From assembly GCA_010015805.1 (NCBI GenBank), contig ML978128.1, positions 620,001-684,000 on the forward strand: a stretch of DNA of 64,000 nt, written 5' to 3'. A program made the translations under genes and the position numbers. The stretch is from Rhizodiscina lignyota (taxonomy: Eukaryota > Ascomycota > Dothideomycetes > Aulographales > Rhizodiscinaceae). The notes under the pieces were generated by a model. That model was not told where the DNA came from. It did not search any database and saw only the letters and a list, made by a program, of their open reading frames with translations. Below are positions 13,601 through 26,943 of this stretch, piece after piece (within the stretch, counting starts at the first letter, position 1; the number at the start of each line of letters is the position of its first letter).

Positions 13601-16600
13601 CCATATCCCTGAGGATGAGTGACTGATGGCGAGCTCTGAGCGGTTTGAATATCGCAAGTTGAATGATACAGCTGCGTATAAGAAATGGAGGAAATCGAGA
13701 ATGCTTTGGAAGCCGAGGATTCAATGCAGCAATGAAGAGCTGCCTTGAACACTGAGAGAAGTAACTGAGCACTCTCATATTGGAGTAATGACCTGCACGA
13801 CAGTTTAGTCTAAAGCATTCGAGGGTGTACATTCAACATACACATCGTAATGAAGCTGAAATCTAAGGGTATCATTGTCGCGAGCTGGAGTGAATTCAAG
13901 AATTAAAGGAAACTAGCGATCATGTTAGTCACATTCCTTAACATATTGAAATGGCGTCTTTAGCTACGCCGTCCAAACTCACATCCATATCACCACTGTC
14001 CTCCTCAAGTGTCCAGATATTCCGATCTAGGGTATACTCTGATTGTTGCAATAAGATTAAACTGTCAAAAAGCGGCGAGCCGTCTAGCTCCAAACTTGAC
14101 TGAATCTGCCGTAAGGATGATAAAGAATGTGACAAGGCTTCCCCATTAAACTGCTGTAGTCGCTTAATCAGATCATGATTTGTGGTGCCAGTTGATAGAT
14201 CCGCTCTGATGGGGATGGTATTGAAGCATGGCGCTACGAGATGATCGATATCTTCAACTGGTGTATGTCGACCGCTAACAACAGTGCCGAAGCATACATC
14301 GTCCGTACTAAGGAACATTGCTAAGACTTTAGCCCAGGCAGCTTGCAAGACAGATAGTACTGTGCAAGAGAGCTGGCGACACTTTAACTCAAGCTCTTGA
14401 AGGGGCATATCGATGACCGAGTCGGTAATTTCATGGCGATTCTCGGGGTTCGAATAACCGGATGAGTCGACAACTTGGAAGCTCGGGAACTTCACGGGTT
14501 CAAGATCTTCAAACGCTGCTTTCCAAAAGGCTTGAGTGTCATTTGATTGATGCTGCTTGATGATATTCCGGATGAATGGCTCGAACTGCGGTGGCGGTGG
14601 TAGTGCGATGCCTTTGTAAAGCGACTCTACCTCCTCAATCAGTGTCGCAAAGGCGATTCCGTCATAAAGAGCATGGTGACAGAAAAAGACGAGGAATGTA
14701 CGCTCTCCTCGCACTACCGTCGCAATTGTGAGAGGAGGCAAGGCAGTCTCTACAGACTGGCGTACATTCCTTTGAAGGTCGCTGAGAAAAGAAGCCCAGT
14801 GACTGTCATCCATGATTTCTATCTCGAGACACTCAAAATCGTAGTCGGATAGAACAGCCTGTACAAATGGATCGGAGCTGCTGTCGTCATTGATAAACGC
14901 AGTGCGGAAAATTTGATGTCGCTTCAGGGCCTGAATGAAGCATTCGCGGACATATGGAGCGTTTTCCTTCAGGTAGAAAATCACTCTGTTGCAATACGCC
15001 CCATCGTCCGCACCCAGTCCACTGGTAAGCATGGCCGTCTGTAGTGGAGTACATGGCAAAAATTGCTCAACACGTCTGTTTTGACGAGCAGCTTCTTTCT
15101 GCAGCCTCTCTACATCCTCGGCACTGTAGAATGGAACGCTTTCAGCAGATTGAACGGTTTCAGTGTCTCTCCCGCTCTCGAGAGCACGACTTAGTCGAGC
15201 TACTGTTGGATTGCGAAGGATCTCGGAGACGAGGACAGAGCTACCCGCACTCGCTTCTAAGGCGCGCGAGAATGGAATAGCTGAGATTGAATCTAGGCCG
15301 AGATTGAAGAATGAGGTAGCTCTTTGAATTTCTGATGTAGACATTTGCAGTACTTTGCTCAACGTGGCTGCAATCTGTCGTTCAAGTGAGGTCCATTCGC
15401 CTTCAGGCTCATCCCCTGAACCTTGAGATGTTGCGGCAAGATCGTTCGAGTGCATTGATCGGAAAGTGGACGACAGCAAGCGTTTGTCAACTTTGCCTTG
15501 CGGAGTCTGCGGAATGATGGTAACAGGTATGAGATTACTTGGGATCATATAGTGTGCCAGTCGTGAGGTGATGATATTGTATAGATCCTGTATGTACTGT
15601 GATGTGGTTTGGTCGATGCCGACCACGTCGAAAGTTTGTGCCTTTGACTCCAGTGGAACCCAGAAAGCAACGAGACGCGCAGATTTTCCGTCCGCAGACT
15701 GCGTCAACACTGTCACACAGTCGTAGACGTAAGACTGCGCGAGGGCGCATCTATTAATTTCCCCGAGTTCGACTCGTTGGCCCCTGATCTTGATCTGGTC
15801 GTCTGCTCGTCCTTCAAACAGGATCGCACCGTCTGGAAGGAGTCGGCCAAGATCTCCGCTACGATACAGGCGCCCAAACTTAGGGTGGTTGATGAACTTC
15901 TCTGAAGTGAGGGCGCTTCGATTCAGATAGCCTCTGCAGACTTGATCGCCACCAAAGCAAAGCTCCCCAACGCCGCCTTTAGGCTTCGTGTCTGTACTCA
16001 ATGGGTCCAATACGAAGACAGAGGTGTTCTGTAAAGGATTGCCGATGTTGTTGATCGCATCGTGTGAAGAAACTGATGGCCGCACTGTACAGATGTTGAC
16101 GGTCTCAGCAGGACCATAGCCTTGGTACAAGCCTTTGTCTGCCCAGCGGCGGAAAACCTGTTCGGTCACTCCCTCGCCGGCTGTGACAAGGAACTGCACA
16201 CGAGGGACTTTCGTAGGATCAATTAGGGACGCAACCGTAGGCGTGAGACTGAGATGTGTGATCCCCATTTGTGCAATGGAGAGCTCAATATCTCGAAAGA
16301 GGATATCATTTGTTGCGGAGCATAGACACATGCCTTGCTGCCACGCAAAAAATATCTCAAACACAGACACATCAAACGCTTGAGAACAGCTTTGAAGGAG
16401 CCTCGCCTGTGCAGAAGTTGGATAAATCGCCGCCAGTTCTTTCAAATTGCTCAACAGATTATCTTGCGTGACAAGGAGGCCCTTTGGCGTACCTGTACTG
16501 CCGCTCGTGAAAACAGCATATGCGGCATCGTCTCCACGATACTGAATGCGGATGTTCTCGCTTGAAATTGTATCCAGTTCGAGCAGATCGACTTCAATGG

Positions 16601-19600
16601 TGATATCCTTGCTATTTTCGGGCAGCACCCCAAAACAACTGCTAAGGCTTAGGCATAGACGTGGCTGTGCGTCATCCAGCATCGACTGTATCCTCTCGCG
16701 GGGTGTCTGGGGCGTGACAGGTAAATATCCAGCCCCCGACTTCACTACGGCAAGAACGGCAACGTAGAACAATGGACACTTTTCCATGCAGATGCAGACC
16801 AGATCATTTGGCCGAACGCCCAGAGAACAAATATAATGAGCCAGTTGGTTGGCTCGCTTGTTCAATTCCGAATAAGATAGTTGCTCCACATCTGCCATAC
16901 CATCACTGATTCTCTTGTAGAATGCTAGGGCAGGTCGAGTGGGATAATGTCTCGAACCGGATTCCACATCATTCGCAAGTCCAGAGTCAAAGACATTGTG
17001 AGTCGTATTTGCGAGCTCAATCGACAGAACAGCGTCCGGAAAACATTTCGAGAGCGAGTTTAAATCTGCATCTCCAGCATGGAGCAAATTGTTGAGAATA
17101 GCATCAAGCTGTTGTAACAGGAGTAGGACCTGGGCTTCTGGTAGAATTGAGCTTTGATAGCGGGCGTGTACGAACACATCGCTGCCGCTGGGTTCGAACT
17201 CCAGAGTAAGATTGAACTCCAACTGGTCCCAGCTGTCCACTACGCGAACTGTATTGTCAGAATCGTGATCTGACTGCAAAGTCTCTTGCCAGATGAAGAG
17301 CGTGTCGAAGAGTTTTGCTCCAGGCTTCACGCCAGCAATCCGCTTGATATCCTTGAGGGTCAATTTGTCGTGCTCGAGCAGATCGCGATTACTTTGGTGT
17401 ATCAACCTGAGCAAGTCTTCCGTTGACTGGCATTGCTCAATATTGAGACGTAAAGGGAGAGTAGCCAGACAGGGTCCGATAATGTCCTCGATTCCAGTAA
17501 TAGGTAAGGTACGCCCGGATGTGACTGTTCCGAATGTAATATCGTTGGAATTGTGGTAGCAGCTTAACAGATACGCCAAAGCCGCCTGGCATAGCACCTG
17601 GGGCCCGATCTGTGAGGCACTCGCGCGGACTCTGATGGCCTCGAGCTTTGGTGTGAGTATAGTGGTGTAGGATTTGAGCATTTCTTCATTAACTTTCCGG
17701 CCATGGAAGTTAGGTAAGAAGGCCGGCTGGTAATCCAACAAGCGTTCTTCCCAATATTCCTCCGCCGTTCGGGCGAAGGATGCGAGCCTTGGGTTCCTGT
17801 AGTGTTCTGTAACCCGATAGAACTGGGGACGATCGACAAGATCACTACCACGAATTGATGTTGCCAAATCTGTCAATATGAGATCAACCGACCATCCATC
17901 GTATAGTGCGTGGTGAATGCATATCAAAGCATGCGGTCGGTGATCTTTAATTGACAAATCAATGCGCAAGGGATGCAGAATATCAAGAGCGGAGTCCTGT
18001 TTACCCTCGTCGAGCGAGTCAGTGTCACGGATCTGCTCTGCATCTAATCTTTCCCACACAACAAGTGCGTAAGGAGAGTCTGGGTCATCGAGAGGACAAA
18101 ACCCCGACCGGAGGATATCATTTTTGCGTACCAGATCCCCAAAACTGCGCTTGATCTTCTCTAACGGGGTATGAATTGGGAACTCCAATTCTATCCAGTT
18201 GAAGTACGCTTTGGAGTCCATAGCTGTTTCAGCCAGCATTGACAACTGCAGAGGCGTGCATCGATAAACGTCGGCAATTCTGCTCTCATAGTCGGCAAAG
18301 TTGGGCAAAATCAAGCTGTCGTGTTTTAGCCGTACAGAGTAATCAGAAGCACCATCCAGACTCGAGTGATTAAGCTGCATGGAAGAAGATTTCCTTTCCT
18401 GTAAAAGTGGTGCAAGCTGCAAAATGTTGTGTGCTTTCAGCAGGTCGACTGCTCCAACCTCCCAGCCAGCTTCTCTTAAGCAAGATGCTGCTTTTATCGC
18501 AAGCAGGGAGTCGAGGCCAGCTGTTGGCAACTCTGAAGAAGGCTGAATCTTTCTTTGTAGAATAGTTCCAAAAATATGGCAGAGAGTATCATGAACTCCG
18601 TCACTGATACCGTGGTCCTCGTCATCAATATCATTCTGCTGCGTGCGATAGTCTTCTTCCAGTTGACGTTTGTCCACTTTACCTGATGGTAGCTGTGGGA
18701 AAGAGTCCAGAAGCACAACATCGCTGGGAATCATGAAGCTAGGAAGCCAGCGCCGGCATATCTGAAGCACGGCTTCTCGATGAAGCGAGTCATCTCTCTT
18801 GACGCAAAACACCACGAGCGTGCCATCGATAACACACGCTGCTGCCAAAGTGCAGTTCGCGAGTCGCAAGATGACATGCTCGATCTCGCCTAATTCTATA
18901 CGCTGCCCTCTGAGTTTGACTTGACCAGTTGCAATTCGTCCCAAACACTCCAGGCGTCCATCAGGAAGCATCCGAGCTTTATCGCCTGTTCGATAAATGC
19001 GCCCAAACTGAAGTGTGTCGTTGAAAGCTTTTAAGGTTTGCTCTGGTCTATTCAGGTAACCGTCGGCTAACTGATGTCCACCAACAGCCAATTCGCCGAC
19101 ATGCCCGATGGGAAGTATTTCGAATTCCTGATTCGGATGAACGTCATCTGAAAGTGGTTTCACGACCATTGCAGACGTAGTGTCCAAAGGTCGGCCAATG
19201 ATGCCTGCTTTAAGGTCCGATTGGAATGTAGGCTCCAAAGTGCAGTGAATGGCCGCTTCCGTAGGCCCATACATGCCAAACAGTATCCCCGGAGAACTGT
19301 GGGATTGGCCAAATTCTTCAATGACGCTTCTCGTCAGCATTTCGCCGATGGTCAAGAGAAGCTTGAGACCTGGGACTCTTCTTCTCTCCTGCAGCAGTCC
19401 TGAAGCAACAGTAGGCGTAAGTTCAGCAGCATCAGCTTCAGTCTCGTTAATGACAGAAGGCAAGTCATTGAGCAGTCTGGAACGGTCGCAGCAAACAAGC
19501 GTGCAGCCTCTGAATAACGGAAAGAAAATCTCGAACACTGACACGTCAAAGGTTGGTGCAGCGAACTGAAGGAATCTGGAAAACTTTGGTATGTGCCGCT

Positions 19601-20738
19601 CATGAGCTAGCAGACTCTGTGTAGCTGCCAAATGTGATACGACAACACCTTTCGGCTTTCCGGTGGAACCACTAGTGTACATGACATAGGCTGGGTCGGA
19701 GGGACGCAATGTGGTCGACGTCGCTGGGTCTTTGACACTGCATTGCGATATATCTTCATCCACAATGAGTATCTTCACATCATGCACCGAAGGGATACAA
19801 TCGCGCAGAGCTGAAGTCGTGACAATAACTTTGGCCGAGACATCGCCAAGGATGAACCGAATGCGCTCCTCAGGGGCATCGAGATTCAAGGGGCAGAAAG
19901 CACATCCAGCCTTGAGAATTGCTAGCAGTACAATGTACAGATCGGGACTTTGAGGTATCAGTACTGGGACAATGCGGTCGCGGGTAGTGTCGTTCCTGTC
20001 CATTGCAAGTAAGATACTTTGGGCGAAAAGGTCGCTCCGAGAATGGAGATCCAAGTACGATATCTTGTGACGTTTGCCAGAAGGATCAAGGTAGTCAATT
20101 GCATGATTCTCACAGATTCCACCGTGAACGAGGTCATGCAAAAGTTGGGAGCCAGGTAAGAGCGCTGGTGAAGGATTGGCGACCGATAGTCTCGCTTCTG
20201 TAGATAGTCCCAGCTCCATTTTTTCTCTGTTAGGTTGCTGACGGAGTACACTCGCGATGTCAATCAGCTGCGAGGCCACTTCATCCAAGTGGGAGGAGGG
20301 AATATAGCCATTAGAGGAGAGTCTCGCCTTCCTGTCTATCTCATTGACAGACAATGCCAACGGTAATAAATCGCTTTGAGGATTCTAAATATAATCAGTA
20401 TATCATAAAACTAAAAGGAATGATGGACATACATCGCGGAAGAAGACTCCGGTGGCGTTCTCCGCCGCGCTCTTTTCCTCGTCAGAAAGCTTCGGATCAT
20501 CACCTGGTTGATTGACCTGCTTGCTGATCGTGTCGACGTAGATACGGCCATCATCAGACAAAAAGCCGACACTTTCAAGTCCAGTATATCCTCTTAAGAG
20601 TGTACCCCACGCGAAGAAGATGAGATCTTGGAGGGGGCTGAATGGCAGAGGAAACAAAGTCGCATATCTCTCATGATCTGGCCCTCGGTTTGTAGATGCC
20701 TGAATACTTGGAAACCGTGTCAAAGACGCGTCAGACAT
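4619..20738 (-). CDS. sidC: Ferrichrome-type siderophore nonribosomal peptide synthetase (SidC/NPS2-like)
   Basis: The model has seven exons: 20738-20433, 20384-13983, 13912-13842, 13792-11620, 11571-9540, 9488-4825 and 4771-4619. All are in frame, with introns of 48-70 bp, and the product is 5266 residues. Landmarks by residue: A1 (YTSGSTGKPKG ~337, YRTGD ~564), T1 ~724, C1 HHALYDG ~924; A2 (FTSGSTGTPKG ~1392), T2 ~1795, C2 ~2002; an A remnant ~2260-2540; T3 ~2552, C3 ~2761; A4 (YTSGTTGTPKG ~3222, YRTGD ~3443), T4 ~3632, C4 ~3845; T5 ~4189, C5 ~4399; T6 ~4747, C6 ~4946. The terminal T-C-T-C repeat and absence of a thioesterase are hallmarks of ferrichrome synthetases, where the last C domain cyclises the hexapeptide. 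Three usable A domains with six T domains fit iterative assembly of three acyl-hydroxyornithines plus three small amino acids. The neighbouring ornithine oxygenase supports this. Which ferrichrome is made is unknown. Confidence 0.95.
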
Positions 20739-22258
20739 GATAATGAAATATAGAAAGTGGGACGCGGCTCATCGGGCTCATCGAGGCTTCAGGAGATGGA
20801 TTCAAACGAAAGCAAGCCCTGTATGAACGCGATTGAAACGCGCTTGTTCATCGAGCCACGCCACCAGTCTGAGTTGGGGCCCCAGAATGAGCAGACATAT
20901 GCGAACAAGTGCCTTGAGGCTCTAGATCCCCAACGTACTCTCATCGCTTCTCCCAGGCGCCACAGTTGACGAAAAACGCGTGACTTGCAGAGAGTGCCGC
21001 ACGTCATGATTGTATGTAAGCGAATCGCAACCTTGGAAGGCGGAAGCCCCATCGAAGCGGCGGAAATAGTATTTCCTAATTCGTCCGTGGTCTTAAAGCG
21101 GCGTGGAGTGACTTTTCTTTTTCACGGGCCGGCGGCTCTCTGGCTAATACATTTGTCTCACACTTTGACTCCAGAGAACTCTTCGTCAAGTTTCCAAGCC
21201 TCAGCAAAATACGCCGATGGTCAATGGTAATAGAGTATCAGGCTCTTGTTACATCCGAGGGGATGTTCCTGCAGCCAAATACGTAACGCCCCGCCTGTCG
21301 CTCTCTGGGCATTTCGCCTGTTTTCTTGCCTTACGTCGTCGATCAACAATGCTTCATTCAGTCACCTTCAGCCTCTGGTAGTGTCTGCAGCACTTCGGTC
21401 CGCAAAATTTTCCAAATCGTTTTGCCATGGCATTTCGTTCGAATAAGGTTATCAGATCCGCCTCAAGTTTGGTTCGAACGTCGATCTTTGCATGCGGCTC
21501 GGGCTTAGCCCATATGTTAGGACTAGCGATGCAGAGTTGCGCCATCTTCATTAGGCGACGGATCAGATATGCTGCGCAAACCTGCTTGATCCCATGTTTC
21601 CTGCTTGTCTTCAGAGTAACTCGTGCCGTACGATGGCTATCCGACTTCGGCAGACACTTTCTTGTACGTACACGCCTGCTTTATTAAGACTCTCATCGGT
21701 TGTGCCTGAAAGCCGTACTCCACCACGATGGGCACTTGGCTGGCGTCATTCGGCGGCAGCTCCTTTCTCAGAAATAGCTGTGGCTTGGCCGAATAGTCTC
21801 GGGGCGGAGTGGAGGCCACCAAGCCAGACCAGAGAAATGGTCTTAATGAGATCTACAGGTTTGAATTCCCCTCCAGGACAACTGGGGCACATTGTGCCCA
21901 CCATATTGAAGAAAATTACTTCTCTCACGCAGTCACAGGGTTGGTCTTGAGATGAGCCAGTTCCTTTGTGGAACTTGCGCTCAGACACTCAGGCTATGTA
22001 ACCAAGCGAGCATATGTTTACAGCTGTACAATGATGCTGAGATCGCCCAGCAATGCACAATCATGGAAGTAAACTACCTGTGCCTTACAGGTTTCCAAGG
22101 ACCGATGGCGTTTTGGCAGTTCAGCTCTTCTTTTGCAGCCGATGGATACCCAACATTTAGTCATCTTGAATGCGGAGGCCTTTCACACCAAATTGCTCAA
22201 ATTTACGACGCACTGCTCTGATATGGAGCCCTAAAGCGCACATAGCACAGAATAATCA
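20739..22258. promoter_or_regulatory. Divergent promoter region between synthetase and ABC transporter genes
   Basis: This 1.5 kb region separates the starts of the synthetase (minus) and the ABC transporter (plus), so it should hold both promoters. It contains one exact SreA-type site and a one-mismatch copy (ATCAGATAT, 21562-21570). Open frames inside it (for example 21427-21687) have no recognisable domain and are taken as chance. Confidence 0.7.
21449..21457 (-). promoter_or_regulatory. Exact SreA-type iron GATA-factor site
   Basis: The plus strand reads TTATCAGAT, whose complement ATCTGATAA is a perfect match to ATCWGATAA, the extended site bound by fungal SreA/Sre1/Urbs1-type iron repressors. 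It lies about 0.7 kb upstream of the synthetase start and 0.8 kb upstream of the ABC transporter start. Binding is inferred from the motif and from the iron-related neighbours. Confidence 0.7.
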
Positions 22259-25200
22259 ATGGAGCCAGCTCTAGCTCCCCAACAACCAGTCAACTTCCCG
22301 GTTATTCAGCTCGAAGCCTACGATGAATCTATCGGAGATGCAGTCTCCAGAGCTCGGCGCAGTTCTGTTCGATGTTCCAACGCGTCAAGACAACATCAAG
22401 AAACTTTGTCGCTTAGCACGGCTCAACATCATGTCTATATTCAAAACTTTGGACGTATTTCCAGACAACTCCTCAAACAGATCCTTGGCCTCAATCCCTT
22501 CAAAACTTCGTATGCGACACTATACAAATCGTTGGAATCAACAAAAAGCAGGCTTCTTCTGTGTACAGCTATTATACTTTCTCTAGCGGCTGGAGCGCCA
22601 TTGCCTATAATTGGGCTCCTGTTCGGGAAGATTATCGATGAATTTCCCCCTCCTGAAGACGAGTTGCGCACCAGGCTCGGGCAACTAATGGTAAAAGCCC
22701 ATGTTATCGTTTTCGTTCTTGCATTGTACTAATCTATGTCTCATGATTCCAGGCAACTGCCTGTGCATACTTTGCTATCACATGGGGCTGGTCGGTATGC
22801 TGGTCAATTATCGGCGAGACAATATCAAGGGAGCTTCGAGAAAGGTCTCTTGAGCGGCTGCTTGGCATGGATCAGGCCTTTTTTGATATACATCAACCTG
22901 ACGTTACAGGAATTGTTACAGAGAAAGTTCAGACTGTCCAGCTTGGCACATCCGAAAAGGTCGGGCTCTTCTTACAGTCCATAAGTTACTTCCTCGCAGC
23001 ATTTGGCGTTGGCTTCTACCTTCATGCGAAACTAACAGGAATTCTTCTCGCAACCGTCATTCCCGCAATGACCATCATCATCTTTTTTGGCTCAGCTCTC
23101 ACCTCGCAATTCTCCAAGAGAGCAGCGTCATGCTCGGAGGAGGCAGCCGCTCTAGCAGAGGATGCTATATCTGGCGTCAAAACGGTCCAGGCCACTGGTG
23201 CTTTCGACGCTCTGTGCGACAACTATCGAAAGATACTCAATGCAAAGCTTCACTGGGGTCTGCGTAAATCGATGTCTGGGGCTGTCATGCTTGGATGCGT
23301 ATATTTTGTTGCCTACGCTGCTAACGGGCTAGCATTCTATGTTGGTTCAAAAGAGATAAATAACCAGGGCGGCAACGGCGCAGGAACCATCTATGCTGTC
23401 GTGTTCTTGATCCTCGATGCTTCCTTCGTTGTCGGCCAATTCGGTCCCTTCATACAGACGTTTGCTCTTGCAGCGTCCGCCGGAGCATCGATATTTGGCC
23501 TACTTGAGCGCAATTCACCGCAGATAAATGTATATGCATCCCATGGCCGAACTGTAAGCCGTAATTTGTTTAAAAGCCCCATCGAGTTCAAGGACCTCAA
23601 CTTCGTATATCCTTCTCGACCCACGTGTCGCGCCTTGGATTGCTTTTCTCTCAATCTTGAGCCTGGAATCATGACGGGTATTGTCGGAGCATCTGGATCT
23701 GGAAAGTCAACTCTAACACAACTATTGCTCCGGTTCTACGATCCGTCAAGTGGGCAGATTATGCTAGCTGGACACAATCTCCGAGAGTACAATGTGGCAT
23801 CGCTCAGGTCACACATCTCTCTTGTCGGTCAAGATCCAGTTCTCTTTGCCGGTAAGGGCCCAATGTCCCCAGTTATCATCCTTAATGTACACTCAGGCCA
23901 TAGTCTTGACGAATTCTGCTAATTTATGCTGCACAACATTAGGCACGATTCTCGACAATATCCGCCATGGCCTCTCTGAGCACCACAGACTCACTGAGGT
24001 CGAGCTTCTCCAAAAATGTAAACAAGCAGCAAGCGACGCTGGCTGCGACGAGTTCATCACTGCTTTACCCGAAGGGATGAATACCGGAATTGGAAGTGCC
24101 AATTTCTCTCAACTCTCTGGAGGGCAGAAACAGCGCGTTGCGCTTGCCAGAGCTCTAGTTAGTAAGAATAGCACTGTGCTTTGCACTATTCTATTTCAAT
24201 CTACTGTTAAATGTGATGTGAACTTTGCTAATACATTGCACACAATTTTAGGTGATCCAGCTTTGTTAATTTTAGATGAATACACAAGCGCAATGGACGC
24301 GAAAAGTGAAGCAATGGTCCTTCAAAGCTTGCTCCGGCGCTCGCGGAATCGAACGATTCTTGTCATAGCCCATCGACTCGCAACAGTTCGAGATTGCTCT
24401 CGCATCGTTGTGATGAGCCAAGGCCGTATCGTTGAAAGTGGAACTCATGATGAGCTAGTGCGACACGGAGGAGCATATCGATGTCTTGTGGACGCTCAGA
24501 CTCTCGATAGCACCGATTCATCCTCGAACAGTTCAGGTGAATGCACTGAGACAGTTGCCGATTCACCTGCAAGCACGAGATCTTCCGTCTCCAGCGCAAA
24601 CTCTCACTCTGCGGAGGACCTTCCAGCTCTGCAGTCACAAGAAAAGCTTGGAATTTTGTGCGTCATGAGTAGAGTGTTTCGACTAAACAGGGACAAAAAC
24701 TTGTATACCGCAACGGGTCTGCTTGCCTCAGCGATCAGTGGTGCGACTTTGATTGGCGAAGCAGTAATCTTCGGGAACCTCATCAACATCCTCAACAACA
24801 CCGGACCATCCATGTCTCAGGCATCCTTCTTTTGCTTGATGTTCTTCGTTGTATCATTGATCGCATTGTTAGCTTACAGTACTAGTGGTGTTGCTTTCGG
24901 GATCGTTTCTGAATGGCTAGTGTTGAAAGTACAAGAGCAGTCACTCCGAACGATCCTGAGACAAGATGTCAACTGGTTTTCCAGCCCACGCCGATCCCCT
25001 CACCATCTTGTGGCCTCGATTGGCGCAGACTCTGGTCGCCTTAGCGGACTTTCTGGTGTTATATTAGGGACCGTTGTCTCTGCACTCACGTCAGTTTTTG
25101 GCGGGATTGTGTTGGCCCACGTCGTTGCGTGGAAGATTGCCATTGTCCTTCTTGCATGCGTACCGGTCATGCTATTGTCTGGCTTTCTACGCCTGAGGAT

Positions 25201-26530
25201 GTTAGCCAAGGCGGAGCAGAGGCATCACACAGCATACAACGACGCTGCGGCGCTGGCGTCCGAGGCCTGCTCTGCGATACGCACAGTCGCCGCACTTGGC
25301 AAGGAGCGATATTTCCTTCGCGCGTACCAAGAGTCTCTCGACAAGCCTTATAAGCAAGGAGTCAAATTCGCCTTGCTTGGAAACATATTGTTAGCATTCT
25401 CACTGTCAATCACTTACTTCATCTACGCATTGGCATACTGGTGGTGAGTGCATACTCCCATCTCTTTGATGACATGCACATTAGACTGAATCAATACTGA
25501 TGAGTAGATGCACAGGGGCTCACGACTGGTCGGCGATGGAGAGTATAGCATACTCGAGTTCTTCATCGTCCTCCCTGCTCTGCTGTTTTCGGCCCAAGCT
25601 GCCGGCATTATGTTCTCTTTGGGCCCGGAGCTCACACAGGCTAGCTCCGCAGCTCAGAGGTCCCTTCAACTGCTTGACGAAAAGCCTAGTATTATGCCTA
25701 CTCAATTCGACCCCACGACTCCAAGTGGCCATTCATACATATCAACAATTGCCGATCTGTCGGAGAAAGTGGACAAGCCTCCAGATGGCACTCACATCGA
25801 GCTTCGAGACGTTAGTTTGTCATATCCGACCAGAGCAGGTGTTCTAGCCCTGAACCAGCTGGACCTGTCCATAGGCGGTGAGCAGTTTGTTGCCTTTATC
25901 GGTCAGTCTGGCGGGGGAAAATCGTCTGTCATATCTCTGATTGAACGCTTCTACGACCCAACAGCAGGTGCTGTCCTCGTCAATGGCATCAATATCCGCA
26001 CTCTCCTTGTGGAAGATCATCGTTCACGCATCGCTTTAGTTCCTCAAGATGCTGAACTATTTCCTGGTTCGATCGCCTTCAACATCAGTATTGGCGCCCG
26101 ACGGGACCAGCGTCCTGCTCATGAAGATATCATAGACGTCTGCAAGAAGTGTGGGCTTCACGACTTTGTCATGTCACTACCAGAAGGCTACAACACACCA
26201 TGCGGGAAGAAAGGCTCAGCTCTCTCGGGCGGACAGAAGCAGCGTATCGCACTTGCACGAGCCTTAATTAGGGACCCGGAAATTCTACTCCTCGATGAGG
26301 CCACCAGCCAACTGGATGCACAAAGTGAACTAGATGTAAGAAGAGCCATTATAGAGGCTTGTAAGGGGAGGACAGTCGTCATGGTTGCACACCGTCTCGC
26401 CAGCATCCAATACGCCGACAAGATCTGCGTTTTCGAGCATGGCAGGATCATTGAAACGGGCTCCCATTTTGAGCTTTGCAGAAGTGGAGGCGTCTACGCG
26501 AGCATGGTAAAGATGCAGCATCTCGGTTAG
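22259..26530 (+). CDS. Full-size ABC transporter, ABCB/MDR type, in the siderophore cluster
   Basis: Five exons (22259-22690, 22753-23851, 23943-24161, 24252-25443, 25516-26530) give 1318 residues with the order TMD1-NBD1-TMD2-NBD2. NBD1 has Walker A GASGSGKST (~453), signature LSGGQ (~568), Walker B LLILDEYTSAMD and an AHRLA switch. A Ser-rich linker lies at ~660-700. NBD2 has GQSGGGKSS (~1110), LSGGQ (~1217) and LLLDEATSQLD. Both sites keep the catalytic Glu. ABCB transporters are usually exporters. Related genes occur in other ascomycete siderophore clusters, where roles in siderophore handling have been proposed but are not settled. The intron at 24162-24251 is exactly 90 bp with no stop, so its retention would insert 30 residues between signature and Walker B. 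Substrate is inferred only from context. Confidence 0.9.
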
Positions 26531-26943
26531 ACGGTCAAAAGTGGTCAAAAGTCTTCCTTGCAAATCTAGAGCTTCATACGTGTTCTTGCCTTACTTCATG
26601 ACTCGTCGTACTAGTGCGTAGCGCCTCTCATCCGGCTCACTTCGTGCCTCGAATTCGGGTTACATATTATTTCCGGAAATCTTTGAATCCATCGAACATC
26701 CCGTGCCAGCCCCATCTATATTACTATAGGAAAGCTTGTTAGAAGCCTGTTACAGCAACCTCCCCGCCTGCTCGAGCCGTTCTATCTGCACAATGACACG
26801 ATGGACCAAGACTTCTTCGATACTCGCGCGGGCGGATGGGCCCAATACGAGCGTCTCTCGTCAATTCCTTCTCTGAGGCCATAACCCCTGAGCAATGTAG
26901 TGCCTGGCGTGCACTCTCCGAACTTCGGACGTGCATGATCTGA

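Noticed and set aside
4928-19603. Many 60-160 codon frames antisense to or overlapping the synthetase
   Set aside because: They mirror the codon pattern of the real strand, have no domains and no splice-consistent extension.
4777-20360. The synthetase region appears as four separate large genes with their own Met starts and stops
   Set aside because: Each stop lies just inside a canonical 48-70 bp intron and the flanking frames join exactly within conserved C, T or A-domain sequence. One seven-exon gene explains all pieces.
21246-22221. Several plus-strand frames in the divergent promoter region, for example 21427-21687 and 21594-21950
   Set aside because: They overlap one another in different frames, lack domains, and their composition is random. 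The region is better explained as the shared promoter with iron sites.
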